A stretch of 64,000 bases of DNA from Acidobacteriota bacterium (GTDB lineage: Bacteria > Acidobacteriota > Thermoanaerobaculia > Multivoradales > Multivoraceae). The stretch's first letter is position 1; every line of letters begins with the position of its first letter. A program made the translations under genes and the position numbers. This document shows, one piece after another, positions 50,819 to 62,402 of this stretch. Location of the stretch: assembly GCA_028877275.1 (NCBI GenBank), contig JAPPFP010000006.1, positions 735,896-799,895 of the forward strand, given 5' to 3'. The notes beneath the pieces were generated by a model. That model was not told the DNA's origin. It saw nothing but the letters and a program-made list of their open reading frames with translations, and made no database searches.

Positions 50819-53065
50819 TCAACGGAAAACATCCACCAGCCGGCTGAACTTCACGATCACGGTGCGGTCGGGCCGCTCGTAGAGGATCCGGGCGCCGAGT
50901 TCGTCGATCTCGTTGTAGACCACGAACAGCCCCGTGTTCGCATCTTGCAGCCAGGAGAAGCGGAGGTTCGCGGAGACATTGTCGGACTGATCGTTGTACT
51001 GGGCGAGCGCCTGGACGAGCATCCGCGGCGTGATCGAGTAGGAGAGTCGGAGACGGCCGAGATTGACCTGGAAGCTGCCCGCGTCGATGTCCACGTCGTT
51101 GTGGTCCCAGGTCAGTTCCGAGGTCAGTCGCTGACCGCGTCGGGCGAGCAGGGTGAACGAAGTGGAGCTGCGGTCGCCGCCGAAGAAGCCGCCAGTGATG
51201 TTGCGGATGTAGACGGAGAACGGCTTCGCCTGGTTCGTCGAGAACACGGTCTGGAGCTCGTCGTGGCTGTACCTGCCCGCCTGGACCGGGATGCCCTCGA
51301 CGATCTCGAAGGTTTCCTTGACGCCCTCCTTGGTGAAGTTCACGCCGGTGTGGACCTGGAAGCCGTTGCGCCACTCCCAGTGGTTGTCGACGTGGATGTA
51401 CTCGGTCTCCAGGTAGTCGTCGAAGTCCCAGATGCCGCTGTACGAGACATGGGGTCGGAGTTCGTGAAAACCGAGGAGGTTCTTCGGTCGGATCGTGCGC
51501 ATGCCGAACGCGGAGAAGTTCCGGAACTCCCGTCGCGACATGAAGCCGACTTCCGGGTTGAAGTTGGCGCGGGCTTCGGCGACGCTGAGGTTGCCGCGCC
51601 ACTGAGGCTTGCCGAGGTTGTAGCTGACGAGCATCGAGCTGTCGTCGCCGTGGAGTCCCGGTGTGTCGGTCTGGGCGACGTAGGTCTCGATCGTGTGATG
51701 CTCGCCGATTCCCCATTTGCCGTCGATCGCGTAGGCGCGGTTCGTATCGTTCTCGGGCGCGAGGCTGCCCACGCCCTCGCGGCTGACGAACATCCCGCCG
51801 ATGCTGGAGCGCTCGCCCAGCTCCCGGTTGACGCGGGCGACGGCGTAGTCGTTGCCGTGCAAACCGCCGACCGAGGCGGTCTGCATGTGGAGCAGCCCTA
51901 CGTTGAAGCGGCCCGCCTTGCCGGAGAGCCGCCCGCCGTAGTCGATCGGAATCAGTTCACCGCCGGGTCCGATGCCGATGCGGCGGCTGAAGAACAGGTC
52001 GACGCGGGCGGAAGCGCGGCTTCCCCCGGAACGGGCTCCGACCGTGAACAAACCGGCGTTCTCCAGGAAGAACGGGCGCTTCTCGGGGAAGAACAGGTTG
52101 AACCGGTCGAGGTTCACCTGCTGCTCGTCGACCTCGACCTGGGCGAAGTCCGTGTTGTAGGTCAGGTCGAGGGTCAGGCTCGGCGTCACGCTGTACTTGA
52201 GGTCGACTCCGAGGTCGGAGTCCGACTCGGTTCCGCTGCCGGCCCTGGGCGGTTCCCGGCTCGATCCGATCGCGTAGGGGATCAGCTTCAGGTTGCGCTG
52301 CGGCGGCGGCTCGACGCCCTGGAGCGAGCCGGCGTCGGTCAGCCGGTCCAGGTCGTGGTTCCGGTCGAGCTCGGACCAGAAGGCGACTTCCCGGTGGCGG
52401 GCGATGTTGCGCTGGAAGTTCAGGCCCCAGGTCTGGACGTCGGTCGGAGGGTAGCGGAGGGTCCGGAAGGGAATCGCGAACTCGGCGCTCCAGCCGAACT
52501 CGCCGACTTGCGTCGCGACGTTCCAGGCGCCGTCCCAGTTCAGGTTGAACCCGGTGGACAGGGCGCCCCGGAAGCGGCTGCCGCCGCCGCCCATGCCGCT
52601 GAAGATGCCGGAGCCGCCTTGTACGACCTGGCCGTCGTACTCGATGCCGGCCGGGTTCGTGCCGAACACGAAGCCGTTGCGCCCGTCCTGGAACGTGTCG
52701 AAGATCACCTGGAAGCTGTCCGTCTCGTCCAGCGGCGCGTCGCGGCGGCTGTCGGAGATGACGATGCCGTCCGGTTGGCGGTCGTGGCAGACGACGGCGA
52801 CGAAGAGGGTGTCCTCCGTGAACGCGAAGCGCACGTCGGTGCGTTCGGTGCCCGGCTCGCCGGCGAAGGGCCGGGTCTGGGTCATGCCGGATGCCGGCGC
52901 GACGCTCTGCCAGACCGGATCGTCGAGGACCCGGCCGTCAAGCTGGGGCGCCTCGCCGATGGCCGAGGCTGTTGCGGCGGGCCGGTCAACCTGGGCTGCC
53001 GCCGCCGGCGCGGCAGCGCACAATAGCCAGGCCGCGGCCCCGGCGGCAGAGCGAACGCGGTTCAT
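50819..53065 (-). CDS. DUF5916 outer-membrane beta-barrel protein with CBM9-like domain
   Basis: A 748-residue envelope protein. It has a signal peptide (about 1-24) and a CBM9-like sugar-binding domain (about 30-225) with APQLDGRVLDDPVWQS and TDSFQVIFDTFQDGRNGFVF. The DUF5916 region follows to the C-terminus, built of alternating strands consistent with an outer-membrane barrel. FNLFFPEKRPFFLENAGLFT and FFSRRIGIGPGGELIPIDYG are the family's hallmark segments. Such proteins are common in Acidobacteriota and Bacteroidota; a role in glycan handling is suspected, not proven. ATG 53065 starts the signal peptide. Confidence 0.9.
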   Translation of the reverse strand: MNRVRSAAGAAAWLLCAAAPAAAAQVDRPAATASAIGEAPQLDGRVLDDPVWQSVAPASGMTQTRPFAGEPGTERTDVRFAFTEDTLFVAVVCHDRQPDGIVISDSRRDAPLDETDSFQVIFDTFQDGRNGFVFGTNPAGIEYDGQVVQGGSGIFSGMGGGGSRFRGALSTGFNLNWDGAWNVATQVGEFGWSAEFAIPFRTLRYPPTDVQTWGLNFQRNIARHREVAFWSELDRNHDLDRLTDAGSLQGVEPPPQRNLKLIPYAIGSSREPPRAGSGTESDSDLGVDLKYSVTPSLTLDLTYNTDFAQVEVDEQQVNLDRFNLFFPEKRPFFLENAGLFTVGARSGGSRASARVDLFFSRRIGIGPGGELIPIDYGGRLSGKAGRFNVGLLHMQTASVGGLHGNDYAVARVNRELGERSSIGGMFVSREGVGSLAPENDTNRAYAIDGKWGIGEHHTIETYVAQTDTPGLHGDDSSMLVSYNLGKPQWRGNLSVAEARANFNPEVGFMSRREFRNFSAFGMRTIRPKNLLGFHELRPHVSYSGIWDFDDYLETEYIHVDNHWEWRNGFQVHTGVNFTKEGVKETFEIVEGIPVQAGRYSHDELQTVFSTNQAKPFSVYIRNITGGFFGGDRSSTSFTLLARRGQRLTSELTWDHNDVDIDAGSFQVNLGRLRLSYSITPRMLVQALAQYNDQSDNVSANLRFSWLQDANTGLFVVYNEIDELGARILYERPDRTVIVKFSRLVDVFR

Positions 53066-53175
53066 TGCGGGACAGACTCTACCCGTTTACTGAGGCTTCA
53101 TTCAGCGCCGGGTGGACCGCCGGTTCCGCGATGCGGGTCGGGTACGATTCGGTGGATCCAAAGGAGGAAAGCACG

Positions 53176-54180
53176 ATGCAACGAAACCTGAGTGGACGGT
53201 ACCTGTCAGCGGGCACCGCGGCGGCGATTCTGGCCCTGGTCATCGGAGTTGCTCCGGCGTCTGCCGCCGACAAGCTGATGGACGTCGAGGGCTATCCGAC
53301 CCTTGTGCGCAAACCGGTGGAGATCTGGAGCGACGGCACCCGTCTCGCTGGCGATGTCTTCTACCCGAAGGCGACCGCCGAGGGCGAGAAGCTGCCGGCG
53401 ATCGTGCTTTGCCACGGCTGGGGCGGCACGAAGGCCCATCTGAATCGGGGCATCGCGCCGCGCTTCGCGGCTGCCGGCTACCTCGTCCTGGCCTTCGACT
53501 ACAGGGGCTGGGGCGAGAGCGATGCGCGGCTCGTCGTACACGGCGAGATGCCGAAGCCCGACGCCGACGGTTTCGTCACCGTGAAGGCCCAGGCGATCCG
53601 GGAGCTGGTCGATCCCCTCGACCAGCAGGAGGACATCGACGCCGCGATCTCTTTCGTCGAGGGGGAGCCGCACGCCGACCCGTCGCGGATCGGCATCTGG
53701 GGCTCGAGCTTCGGCGGCGGCCACGTCATCTGGCGCGCGGCTCACGATCGCCGCGTCAAGGCGGTGGCCGCCCAGGTCGGCGCGATGGACCAACGCAACG
53801 GTCTGGTCACGAGCCCGGGAGGCCTGGAAGCGGTCCACGCGAACCGCGTGCGCCGCGCCCGCGGGGAACTCGCTCCGGTTCCGATCGGCGACGACAAGCC
53901 GGAGGGCCTCACCGGCAGCCCCTACTACGAGCGCTTCGCCCGGTTCTCACCCGTCGAAGACGCCCACCTCATCACTGCTCCGACCATCATCATCGACGCC
54001 AAGCAGGAGCACTACTTCGACATCCGCGAACACGGCGAACGCGTCTACCGGATCCTCTCCGGCCGCGTCCCGGTCGAGTACCACGCCTGGGACATCACCC
54101 ACTACGCCATCTACAGCGGCGAGTGGCTCGACAAGGCGATGGCCGCGGAGATCGACTTCTTCGACCGCCACCTGAAGTAG
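53176..54180 (+). CDS. Exported alpha/beta hydrolase
   Basis: A 334-residue serine hydrolase with a signal peptide (residues 1-30, cleavage after ASA). The oxyanion loop is LCHGWGG near 79, the nucleophile is Ser178 in GIWGSSFGG, the acid is probably Asp in TIIIDAKQEH, and the base is His in DITHYAIY. It belongs to the DLH/XynX17-like group with peptidase S15 resemblance. It would hydrolyse an ester or amide in the periplasm; the substrate is unknown. AAGGAGGAAA at 53161-53170 is a strong ribosome-binding site that decides ATG 53176. Confidence 0.9.
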   Translation: MQRNLSGRYLSAGTAAAILALVIGVAPASAADKLMDVEGYPTLVRKPVEIWSDGTRLAGDVFYPKATAEGEKLPAIVLCHGWGGTKAHLNRGIAPRFAAAGYLVLAFDYRGWGESDARLVVHGEMPKPDADGFVTVKAQAIRELVDPLDQQEDIDAAISFVEGEPHADPSRIGIWGSSFGGGHVIWRAAHDRRVKAVAAQVGAMDQRNGLVTSPGGLEAVHANRVRRARGELAPVPIGDDKPEGLTGSPYYERFARFSPVEDAHLITAPTIIIDAKQEHYFDIREHGERVYRILSGRVPVEYHAWDITHYAIYSGEWLDKAMAAEIDFFDRHLK

Positions 54181-54208
54181 CCCGAAGCTCGGCCTGGCGG
54201 CTGCGGCT

Positions 54209-55015
54209 CTATGCGATGTCCGCGAGGAAGCTCTCGACTTCGGCGTGGAACCGGTCCGGTAGCTCTGTGGGGATGGCGTGGCCGCAGTTCTCGAGCATGA
54301 CCAGGCGGGAGCCCGGAATCCGGCGGGACATGATGACGCTGCCGCCCGGTGGGGTCAGGGCGTCCTCGAGGCCCTGGAGGATCAGGGTCGGGCAGGTGAC
54401 GGTCTCCAGGTCCGCGGTGTAGTCGATGTCGGAGACCGCGCGGCAGGCGGCCGCGTAGCAGGCGGCGTCGTTCCTCTCGATGGTGAGGCGCGCGGCCTCC
54501 GCGATGTCTTCGGCGTGGCGTTCCCGGTACTCCTTGCCGTAGGACAGGGCGGGGCCGGTCGGGGCAAGCGCCTTGGCCAGGCCGTCGCGTTCGACGACAT
54601 CGGCGCGGGCGTGCCAGCCAGCCGCGGCGCGTTCGTTCACTTCGCTCGAGGTGCTGATCAGGATCAGCGCCCGGGTGCGTTCGGGGAAGTCGAGGGCGAA
54701 GCGCTGGGAGACGACACCGCCCATCGAGATCCCTCCGATCACCGCATCATCGGCACCGACCTCGTCGAGCACGGCGGCGAGATCGGACGCCCAGGTCTCG
54801 GGCGCCATCGTGTCTGGGCGCCGATCGGAGTCGCCGAAGCCGCGAACGTCCCAGGTCAGGACCGTGTAGCGGTCCCGGAACGCGTCTACGGTCTGTTCCC
54901 AGGCCTCCAGGCGGCTGCCGAGGCCGTGGGTGAAGACGACGAGCGGTCCGCTGCCGTCCAGCCGATAGCGGATGCGGGCTCCGTCGACCGCGGTCGCGCC
55001 GCGGTCAGGCTGCAC
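54209..55015 (-). CDS. Alpha/beta hydrolase, 3-oxoadipate enol-lactonase-like
   Basis: A 268-residue cytosolic alpha/beta hydrolase. The triad is Ser97 in GGISMGGV, an Asp near 217 in QGLEDALTP and a His in LENCGHAIP. GPLVVFTHGLGSRLEAWE and TWDVRGFGDSDRRP are typical of the PcaD/haloperoxidase-like branch, so a lactone or ester is the likely substrate. The GTG at 55015 overlaps the stop of the small membrane protein gene by 11 bases, suggesting a two-gene operon. Confidence 0.9.
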   Translation of the reverse strand: MQPDRGATAVDGARIRYRLDGSGPLVVFTHGLGSRLEAWEQTVDAFRDRYTVLTWDVRGFGDSDRRPDTMAPETWASDLAAVLDEVGADDAVIGGISMGGVVSQRFALDFPERTRALILISTSSEVNERAAAGWHARADVVERDGLAKALAPTGPALSYGKEYRERHAEDIAEAARLTIERNDAACYAAACRAVSDIDYTADLETVTCPTLILQGLEDALTPPGGSVIMSRRIPGSRLVMLENCGHAIPTELPDRFHAEVESFLADIA

Positions 55016-55286
55016 GTCGATTGAACAGCCCCAGGGTCAGCGCGAAGGGAATCACGAACAGCAGCGTACGCAGCCAGCCCGGCATGTCCGTGATGATCAG
55101 GATGAGGCCGAGCGGGACCCAGAGTACGATCCACATCCAGATCGGGATCGTCCTCGGCTTGACCGGTTCGATGCTGGCGCCCTCGGCGATGATGACGACG
55201 ACCAGGGCGCCGGCGGCGGCACCGAGAACGCCGGCGATCAGACCTCCGGCGGGATAGGGGACGGTTGCGAGAATCAGTTCAGGCAT
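55005..55286 (-). CDS. Small three-helix membrane protein
   Basis: No known family. The 93-residue protein has three hydrophobic segments (about 14-34, 49-66 and 70-88) separated by short loops; the second contains IPIWMWIVLWVPLGLILIIT. A basic C-terminus (FNRRAA) suggests a cytoplasmic end. It starts at ATG 55286 and overlaps the downstream hydrolase by 11 bases. Nothing else indicates a role. Confidence 0.65.
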   Translation of the reverse strand: MPELILATVPYPAGGLIAGVLGAAAGALVVVIIAEGASIEPVKPRTIPIWMWIVLWVPLGLILIITDMPGWLRTLLFVIPFALTLGLFNRRAA

Positions 55287-55369
55287 GGGATTCGGCGCAT
55301 GCTCCTGTGCGTTGTTGATGGCGCGATGTCGGTGGCGCGATCCTATACATTGACCGGGACGAGGGAACC

Positions 55370-56296
55370 ATGCGCGTCAGCATTTCCGTTCAGAGTGCAT
55401 ACAACGTAGACGACCCCCGCGAGGGGGCGCGGAGGATGATCGACCGGGCGCGGGCGGCGCGGGAGGCCGGGCTCGACGCGTTGTTCGTGGGCGACCATCA
55501 CGCGACGGCGCTGCCCTACTACCAGAACACGGCAATCCTGGGCCGGATGCTGGCGGAGTGGGGCGACCGTCCGGCCGGCGCCCTCTACCTGCTGCCGCTC
55601 TGGCATCCGCTGATCGCCGCCGAGCAGGTTGGGACGCTCGCCAGTCTCATCCCCGGCCGGTTCATCCTCCAGTGCGCGATCGGTCCGGCCGACAACCAGT
55701 TCGAAGCGATGGGCGTCCCGGTCCGGCAGCGACCCTCGCGCTTCGAGCAGTCGCTCTCCATCCTGCGCCGGCTGTGGGCCGGGGAGACGCTGACCACCGC
55801 AGGAGAGAACGACCGCTTCGGGCTTCGCGAGGTGCGCATCTCGCCGTGTCCGCCGGAGCCGGTCGAGGTCTGGATCGGCGCCTCGGCGCCGCCGGCGATC
55901 GACCGCGCGGCGCGGCTCGGCGACGGCTGGCTGGCGGCGCCGGGGTTGGCGCCGTCGGAGGCGGCCGGGCAGCTCGGCCTGTACCGGGAGGCTTGCGGGC
56001 GTCACGGTCGCCCGGTCGGGGTGTGCGCGATCCGGCGCGACATCTACGTCGGTGAGACGGCTGCGGAAGCGGAGCAGGCGGCGACCGGAGTCATTTCACG
56101 CGGCTATCGCGGCTTTCCGCGCGAGGCGCTGGTCGTGGGCGATGCAGCGCACGTCGCCGCTTCGTTCGCCGAACTAGGTGAGATGGGGTACGACGAGGTC
56201 GTCGTGCGGCACCTGGTGCAGGACCCGGCGCGGGTGCTGCAGTCGATCGGACGGCTGGCCGAAGTCCGCGAACGGCTGGGTGCGCGGGTCTTCTGA
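55370..56296 (+). CDS. Luciferase-like (LLM) flavin-dependent oxidoreductase
   Basis: A 308-residue TIM-barrel flavoprotein of the bacterial luciferase/F420-dependent family. AREAGLDALFVGDHHATALP near 32, FILQCAIGPADNQFEAMG near 92, and RQRPSRFEQSLSILRRLWAG are family segments; the C-terminal VVRHLVQDPARVLQSIGRLA closes the barrel. It could use FMN or F420; no F420 genes are in the window. ATG 55370 is 20 bases after TATACA, a possible minus-10. The stop codon lies in the first of three tandem hairpins (56284-56342). Confidence 0.9.
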   Translation: MRVSISVQSAYNVDDPREGARRMIDRARAAREAGLDALFVGDHHATALPYYQNTAILGRMLAEWGDRPAGALYLLPLWHPLIAAEQVGTLASLIPGRFILQCAIGPADNQFEAMGVPVRQRPSRFEQSLSILRRLWAGETLTTAGENDRFGLREVRISPCPPEPVEVWIGASAPPAIDRAARLGDGWLAAPGLAPSEAAGQLGLYREACGRHGRPVGVCAIRRDIYVGETAAEAEQAATGVISRGYRGFPREALVVGDAAHVAASFAELGEMGYDEVVVRHLVQDPARVLQSIGRLAEVRERLGARVF

Positions 56297-56342
56297 CCCG
56301 CCGCCGCCGAAGGCGGCCTGACAAACGCGCCGCGAAGCGGCG
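56284..56342. repeat. Three tandem hairpins between convergent genes
   Basis: GCGGGTC-TTCT-GACCCGC (56284-56301), GCCGCC-GAA-GGCGGC (56303-56317) and CGCCGC-GAA-GCGGCG (56328-56342) are three perfect short hairpins in a row, spanning the end of the LLM gene and the gap before the convergent carboxymuconolactone-decarboxylase-like gene. The arrangement resembles the element at 15260-15338 in place and style, though not in sequence. It may serve as a bidirectional transcription end. Confidence 0.45.
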
Positions 56343-56355
56343 ACCACTCTGCGCC

Positions 56356-56958
56356 CTAGCGTCGCGGTACGTCCTCGGGGAAGGGCTCGAGGCCCTCGTC
56401 CGGTTCGACGCGGATGCTCCTGAGCGCCATCGACACCATCCGGTACTGCCCGACGGTGAAGATCAGGTCGATCATCTGTTGATCGCTGTAGCGGGCCTTC
56501 AGGAACGCCCAGGTCCGTTCGGAAATCGCCGACCGGCGGTGCAGTTCGGTCGCCGCGCGCAGGAGGTAGCGCTCGAAGCTGGTCCACGGACCGGCGTTCT
56601 CGCCCACGGCGACGTTGCGGATCTCTTCGTCCGTCATGCCGGCCGCCCTGGCAGCCCGCGCGTGGTGGCCCCATTCGTACTCGGCTTCGTTCAGCCAGGC
56701 AGTGCGCAGGATGACGATTTCACGATCCCGGTCGGGGAGTGTGCTGCCGCGCAGGATGTAGCCCCCGAACGGCCCCCAGGCCTCCATCAGCGGCCGGTGG
56801 TGGGAGAGAGTGCGGATCAGGTTGATGCTCTCGACACCTTCAGCCGGTGGAATCCTCGGCCCGGTCTCGCGTCGCGTCCACTGAGCCGAGAGGGAACTGG
56901 CGACGAGAGCCAGGCCAAGCGCTACCGTTGCCGTCCTGCGGCAGGTCTGCGTGTTCAT
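56356..56958 (-). CDS. Exported carboxymuconolactone decarboxylase-like (AhpD-fold) protein
   Basis: A 200-residue protein with a signal peptide (about 1-25, ending SLSAQ) and an AhpD-like all-helical domain. The active-site helix region reads RTAWLNEAEYEWGHHARAA, with the E-x-x-W-x-x-H of the CMD family, but the Cys-x-x-Cys of peroxidase members is absent, so peroxidase activity is unlikely. An exported member is unusual, since most are cytosolic. The substrate is unknown. ATG 56958 starts the signal peptide. It lies 25 bases downstream of the MoaD-phosphotransferase gene start region's opposite end, on the same strand. Confidence 0.82.
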   Translation of the reverse strand: MNTQTCRRTATVALGLALVASSLSAQWTRRETGPRIPPAEGVESINLIRTLSHHRPLMEAWGPFGGYILRGSTLPDRDREIVILRTAWLNEAEYEWGHHARAARAAGMTDEEIRNVAVGENAGPWTSFERYLLRAATELHRRSAISERTWAFLKARYSDQQMIDLIFTVGQYRMVSMALRSIRVEPDEGLEPFPEDVPRR

Positions 56959-56983
56959 TGTCGATCCTCCTTGTCGCGAGTCA

Positions 56984-58744
56984 CTATAGCCCCGCCGCGC
57001 GAGCGGCCGCGGTCTTGAAGCCCGAGTACTTCGGCTGGTCGATGGCGATCTGGTTGACGACGGTCGCGCGCAGGTGGTCGTGGAGCCTCACGTCATCGAG
57101 TGCGATGCGGTCCTCGCGGATCGCGTGGACCAGCTTCCATCGCAGGTCCAGCAGCGGGCCGTCGGCGTCGAGCAGGTCGCGGAGGCGTTCGTGCTCCCGG
57201 CGACGATGCTCGGCTCCGAGGTGCAGGTCGCGATGGACGATGTCGAGCGCGTTGCGGGCGACCAGGGCGTGAAAGCGGGTTCGTCCGGTCGTCTCCTCCC
57301 GCACCTGACCGTGCAGGAAGTCCCGGGTCGCGCCGACCAGTTCCTCGAGCCGGGGCATGTCGGGGTCCGGGAGCTGTTCGGGCGCTCCGACCAGCTCGAC
57401 CGGGCCGGGGATCAGAAGATTCACGCAGTCGACCTGACACTCCGTCGTGCGGCGTCCGATCGTCACGCGCTCGACCGAGGGGTCCAGTCCCGTGCGGTAG
57501 TGCTGGGTTATGCCGAGGGTGGAGACGGCCCACCAGAAGGAGCCGAACACCTCCCAGTACTGTACGCGCTTCAGGTCGACCGCCTTGCCGCTGGTCGCCT
57601 CGTAGCCGGCGAACAGGTCCTCGTACGTGCCGAAGCCGCCGACCGGAAGCTCGGGTCCGGCGCCGTAGCGCCAGGAGTTCGTGCAGATCCAGCCCAGGTC
57701 CCGCATCGGGTCGCCGATGTGGGCGATCTCCCAGTCGAGCACCGCGATGACACCCGTCTTGTCGACCATCAGGTTGCCGTTACGGAAGTCGTTGTGGACC
57801 AGGGTGCGCTCCGGCGAATCCGGCACGTTCTCCGTCAGCCAGCGCGCGGTGAAGTCGATCATCGGCTGCGGCGTGTCGAGGGCCTCGTAGCGGCCGCGGG
57901 TCTGCTCGATGAAGTCGACCGCGCTGAGCCTCGCCAGGTCACGGTCGAGGCCGTGGCCTTCCAGGTCGATCGTGTGCATCCGGCCCAGGATCTCGCCGCA
58001 TTGCCGGGCCAGTTTCGGTCGCGTACCGGCGAGGTCGGGAGAGCGCACGATCCGCGCGCCCAGGGCGATGCCGTCGAGCCACTCCATGACGAAGCCCGCC
58101 CCGAGCCGGTCGGCGGGCTCCAGCACGTAGAACACCTGGGGCCCGGGGATGCCGTTCTCGAGGCCGACCTGCATCAGCTTCGCCTCGATGCGCAGGCCCG
58201 GCGCGCTGCGCTCAACGGCCTTGGCTTCCTCTCCCTTGCCGCCCGGCGATCGCCGGAGCGCGAGCGGGCGAGGGCCTCCGGGCGCCTCGACCTCGAGCCG
58301 GTAGGTTTCCTGGCTGGCGCCGCCCGAGAGCCGCTCGATGGCGGTCAGGCGCTTGCAGCCGTCGATCTCCCGCCGGAGTACCCGTTCCAGCCGCGCCTCG
58401 AAGCTGTCCGGCGCCCAGGCATCGCCGCTGCCGCCGGCGACCGGAGCGAGAAGGTAGATCTCGTCGCCGTCCTCGAGCCGCCGGTCGCGGTGACTCTCGA
58501 GCGGGCAGCGATCGCCGTTGATCATCAGCGTGTCGCGCAGGTGGGGAGAGTCCGCGATGACCGAGGTCAGGGGGACGCCCGCCCGGTCCGCGAGGGGCAG
58601 CAGCTCCGCCAGGGTGGCGCCGGGTGCTAGCCGGAAGGTGCGGTCGATGTCATGCCAGCCGGCGCCGATACGGCCCCGGATCAGCACCCGGACCTGGATC
58701 TTCGGCTCCGTGCGGGTGCGAGTCAGACGGCGCAGCAGGCCCAT
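56984..58744 (-). CDS. Three-domain fusion: MoaD/ThiS-like, APH-fold phosphotransferase, DUF6285
   Basis: A 586-residue protein. Residues 15-105 form a MoaD/ThiS-like beta-grasp domain ending in LLAPVAGG, the diglycine C-terminus of sulfur-carrier proteins, here internal (Gly104-Gly105). Residues 115-450 are an APH-fold kinase of the ACAD10/11-associated type, with [13 protein letters not shown], catalytic [12 protein letters not shown] (His317-Asp319) and magnesium-binding [10 protein letters not shown]. Residues 473-575 match DUF6285, often fused to such kinases. The gene starts 22 bases after the aldehyde ferredoxin oxidoreductase, whose neighbours often include a MoaD-like gene. With its Gly-Gly buried, the domain would need cleavage to carry sulfur. 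Confidence 0.85.
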   Translation of the reverse strand: MGLLRRLTRTRTEPKIQVRVLIRGRIGAGWHDIDRTFRLAPGATLAELLPLADRAGVPLTSVIADSPHLRDTLMINGDRCPLESHRDRRLEDGDEIYLLAPVAGGSGDAWAPDSFEARLERVLRREIDGCKRLTAIERLSGGASQETYRLEVEAPGGPRPLALRRSPGGKGEEAKAVERSAPGLRIEAKLMQVGLENGIPGPQVFYVLEPADRLGAGFVMEWLDGIALGARIVRSPDLAGTRPKLARQCGEILGRMHTIDLEGHGLDRDLARLSAVDFIEQTRGRYEALDTPQPMIDFTARWLTENVPDSPERTLVHNDFRNGNLMVDKTGVIAVLDWEIAHIGDPMRDLGWICTNSWRYGAGPELPVGGFGTYEDLFAGYEATSGKAVDLKRVQYWEVFGSFWWAVSTLGITQHYRTGLDPSVERVTIGRRTTECQVDCVNLLIPGPVELVGAPEQLPDPDMPRLEELVGATRDFLHGQVREETTGRTRFHALVARNALDIVHRDLHLGAEHRRREHERLRDLLDADGPLLDLRWKLVHAIREDRIALDDVRLHDHLRATVVNQIAIDQPKYSGFKTAAARAAGL

Positions 58745-58766
58745 CGAGGCAGAGGACCGGCCTCGA

Positions 58767-60818
<2,052 letters not shown>

Positions 60819-60843
60819 CGGTCGGGCACCTTCGGTTGGACTG

Positions 60844-61380
60844 TTACTGCCGCTTGAGATGGAAGGTCATCGTGCCGGCTTCCTCGTTCCCTTCGTGCGC
60901 CATCCAGGCGCTGTCGAGCCGGTCCCTGCCGTCGAGCCGGATCTCGGCCGAGTGGATGTGGCTGGGCGTGGTCTCCAGGTTCGTGCCGCCGTCGAAGTCG
61001 AAGACCAGGCGGTTCGGAACGCTGGTCTCGGCGTTGAACTTCATCCGCGGCTGGTTGCCGCTCGAGCAGTAGTGGGTCAGGACGAGGTCGGAGCCGTCGA
61101 GGTGGTACATGTTGACCATCTCGTACTCCGTGTCCGGCCCCATGCGCTCCATCAGGACGTGGCCGCTCGCGGTGACCTCGAACTCGTGGACGACCTTGCC
61201 GGTCGCGTCGGCCTCGGCCGCGGCCTCCTCGCCCTCGCCGCTTGCCGATCCTTCCCAGGTACCGGCCAGGGCCTTGAGGCGCTCGAACGCCTTCTCGGCG
61301 GTCAACTCTTCGGACGCCGGCGCCGCCGCCGGAAGCAGCAGGACGGCCGCCGCGACTGCGATCCACTGGACTCTCTTCAT
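60844..61380 (-). CDS. Exported DUF1579-like lipocalin-fold protein
   Basis: A 178-residue protein with a signal peptide (1-22, ending APAS). The mature part has a calycin-like beta pattern: [20 protein letters not shown] at the start, then alternating strands including [20 protein letters not shown] and [15 protein letters not shown]. That pattern, the 'LAGTWEG' motif and [10 protein letters not shown], are shared by many exported Acidobacteriota proteins of unknown ligand. ATG 61380 begins the signal peptide and decides the start. It lies 25 bases upstream of the aldehyde oxidoreductase and may be co-transcribed. Confidence 0.8.
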   Translation of the reverse strand: MKRVQWIAVAAAVLLLPAAAPASEELTAEKAFERLKALAGTWEGSASGEGEEAAAEADATGKVVHEFEVTASGHVLMERMGPDTEYEMVNMYHLDGSDLVLTHYCSSGNQPRMKFNAETSVPNRLVFDFDGGTNLETTPSHIHSAEIRLDGRDRLDSAWMAHEGNEEAGTMTFHLKRQ

Positions 61381-61477
61381 TACGTGTCTCCGTTTGGGGC
61401 TCGGTGGTCTTGAAGTGGCAAGGATAACCGGCGCCGCCCGCGACGTCCGCCGGGCTTGGCGTATCCTCGCGCGCACC

Positions 61478-62392
61478 ATGACGACAGACTCAGCCAAGCC
61501 CGGGAGTCTCCGGCTCCCCGGTGCGGGCGGCATCGAACTGCAGGTCTACGACTACGGCAACGAGGGTGCGCCGCCTCTCGTCCTGCTGCACGGGATGCAG
61601 GACCTGGCGATGGCGTTCGAGCCGCTGGCGAGCCGGTTCCGGGACCGTTACCGGGTCGTTTCGTTCGACCTGCGTGGCCACGGCGACAGCGGCAAGCCCG
61701 GCGTCTACGCCATGCCGCACTTCATCGCGGATCTTCACGCGGTCATCTTCCAGCTCCAACTGGAGCGGCCGGTGCTGGTCGGCCATAGCCTGGGGGGCCA
61801 GATCGTCAGCCACTACGCCGCCGTGTTCAGCGACGTGCCAGGCGTGATCGTCAACGTCGACGGCGTCGGCGCGCCGTTCCGAGAGAGCGACATGCCCGTG
61901 GAGAATCGCCAGCTTCGCCTCCAGAACGGCCACACCAGCCTGCTGCGGCCCGGCGGCCACAAGCGGCCGATGATGGACCTGGACGACGCCTGGCGGCTCT
62001 ACTGCCGGTTCCATCCGGGCCTCGACCATGGTCTGGCGCGGCACCTGGTGGAGATCGGCACGACCGAGCACCCGTACGGCGGCCTGCAGTGGAAGTGGGA
62101 TCCGCAGGTCGAGACGACGGGGCTGACGATGTCGAGCCGACTATCCGAAGAGCGCTGGCCGTGGGTTTCCTGTCCGGTGCTCGTCGTCACCGGTGGCCGG
62201 TCCGCCGACTTCTACCGGGGCCGCGGCGGCATCGACCACGACACCCCCGCTGCACCGGACGAGATCGAGCGCCGGGTGCGCCTTTTCCGCAACGTGCATC
62301 ACGTCGAGATTCCGGAGGCGGGCCACATGGTCCACTTCGACGCGCCGGAACGGCTGGGCGAGATCATCGACGCCTACCTGGCAGCCGGGTAA
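61478..62392 (+). CDS. Alpha/beta hydrolase
   Basis: A 304-residue cytosolic serine hydrolase. Ser104 in VGHSLGGQ is the nucleophile and His near 286 in EAGHMVHFDAP the base. VLLHGMQDLAMAFEPLASRF and FDLRGHGDSGKPGVY are typical of epoxide-hydrolase/esterase-like members. The C-terminal cap is long, with W-rich segments (LQWKWDP) that could shape a large substrate pocket. The next gene starts 10 bases after its stop, so it shares an operon with an acyl-CoA dehydrogenase; a thioester or lactone substrate is possible. Confidence 0.9.
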   Translation: MTTDSAKPGSLRLPGAGGIELQVYDYGNEGAPPLVLLHGMQDLAMAFEPLASRFRDRYRVVSFDLRGHGDSGKPGVYAMPHFIADLHAVIFQLQLERPVLVGHSLGGQIVSHYAAVFSDVPGVIVNVDGVGAPFRESDMPVENRQLRLQNGHTSLLRPGGHKRPMMDLDDAWRLYCRFHPGLDHGLARHLVEIGTTEHPYGGLQWKWDPQVETTGLTMSSRLSEERWPWVSCPVLVVTGGRSADFYRGRGGIDHDTPAAPDEIERRVRLFRNVHHVEIPEAGHMVHFDAPERLGEIIDAYLAAG

Positions 62393-62402
62393 CGGGAGAA
62401 CC

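Noticed and set aside
50783..53026. A 747-codon open frame on the plus strand opposite the DUF5916 gene
   Set aside because: It is the antisense shadow of a high-GC gene: no signal peptide or domain, atypical composition (Val, Glu, Arg, Asp runs), and the minus-strand protein has clear family motifs.
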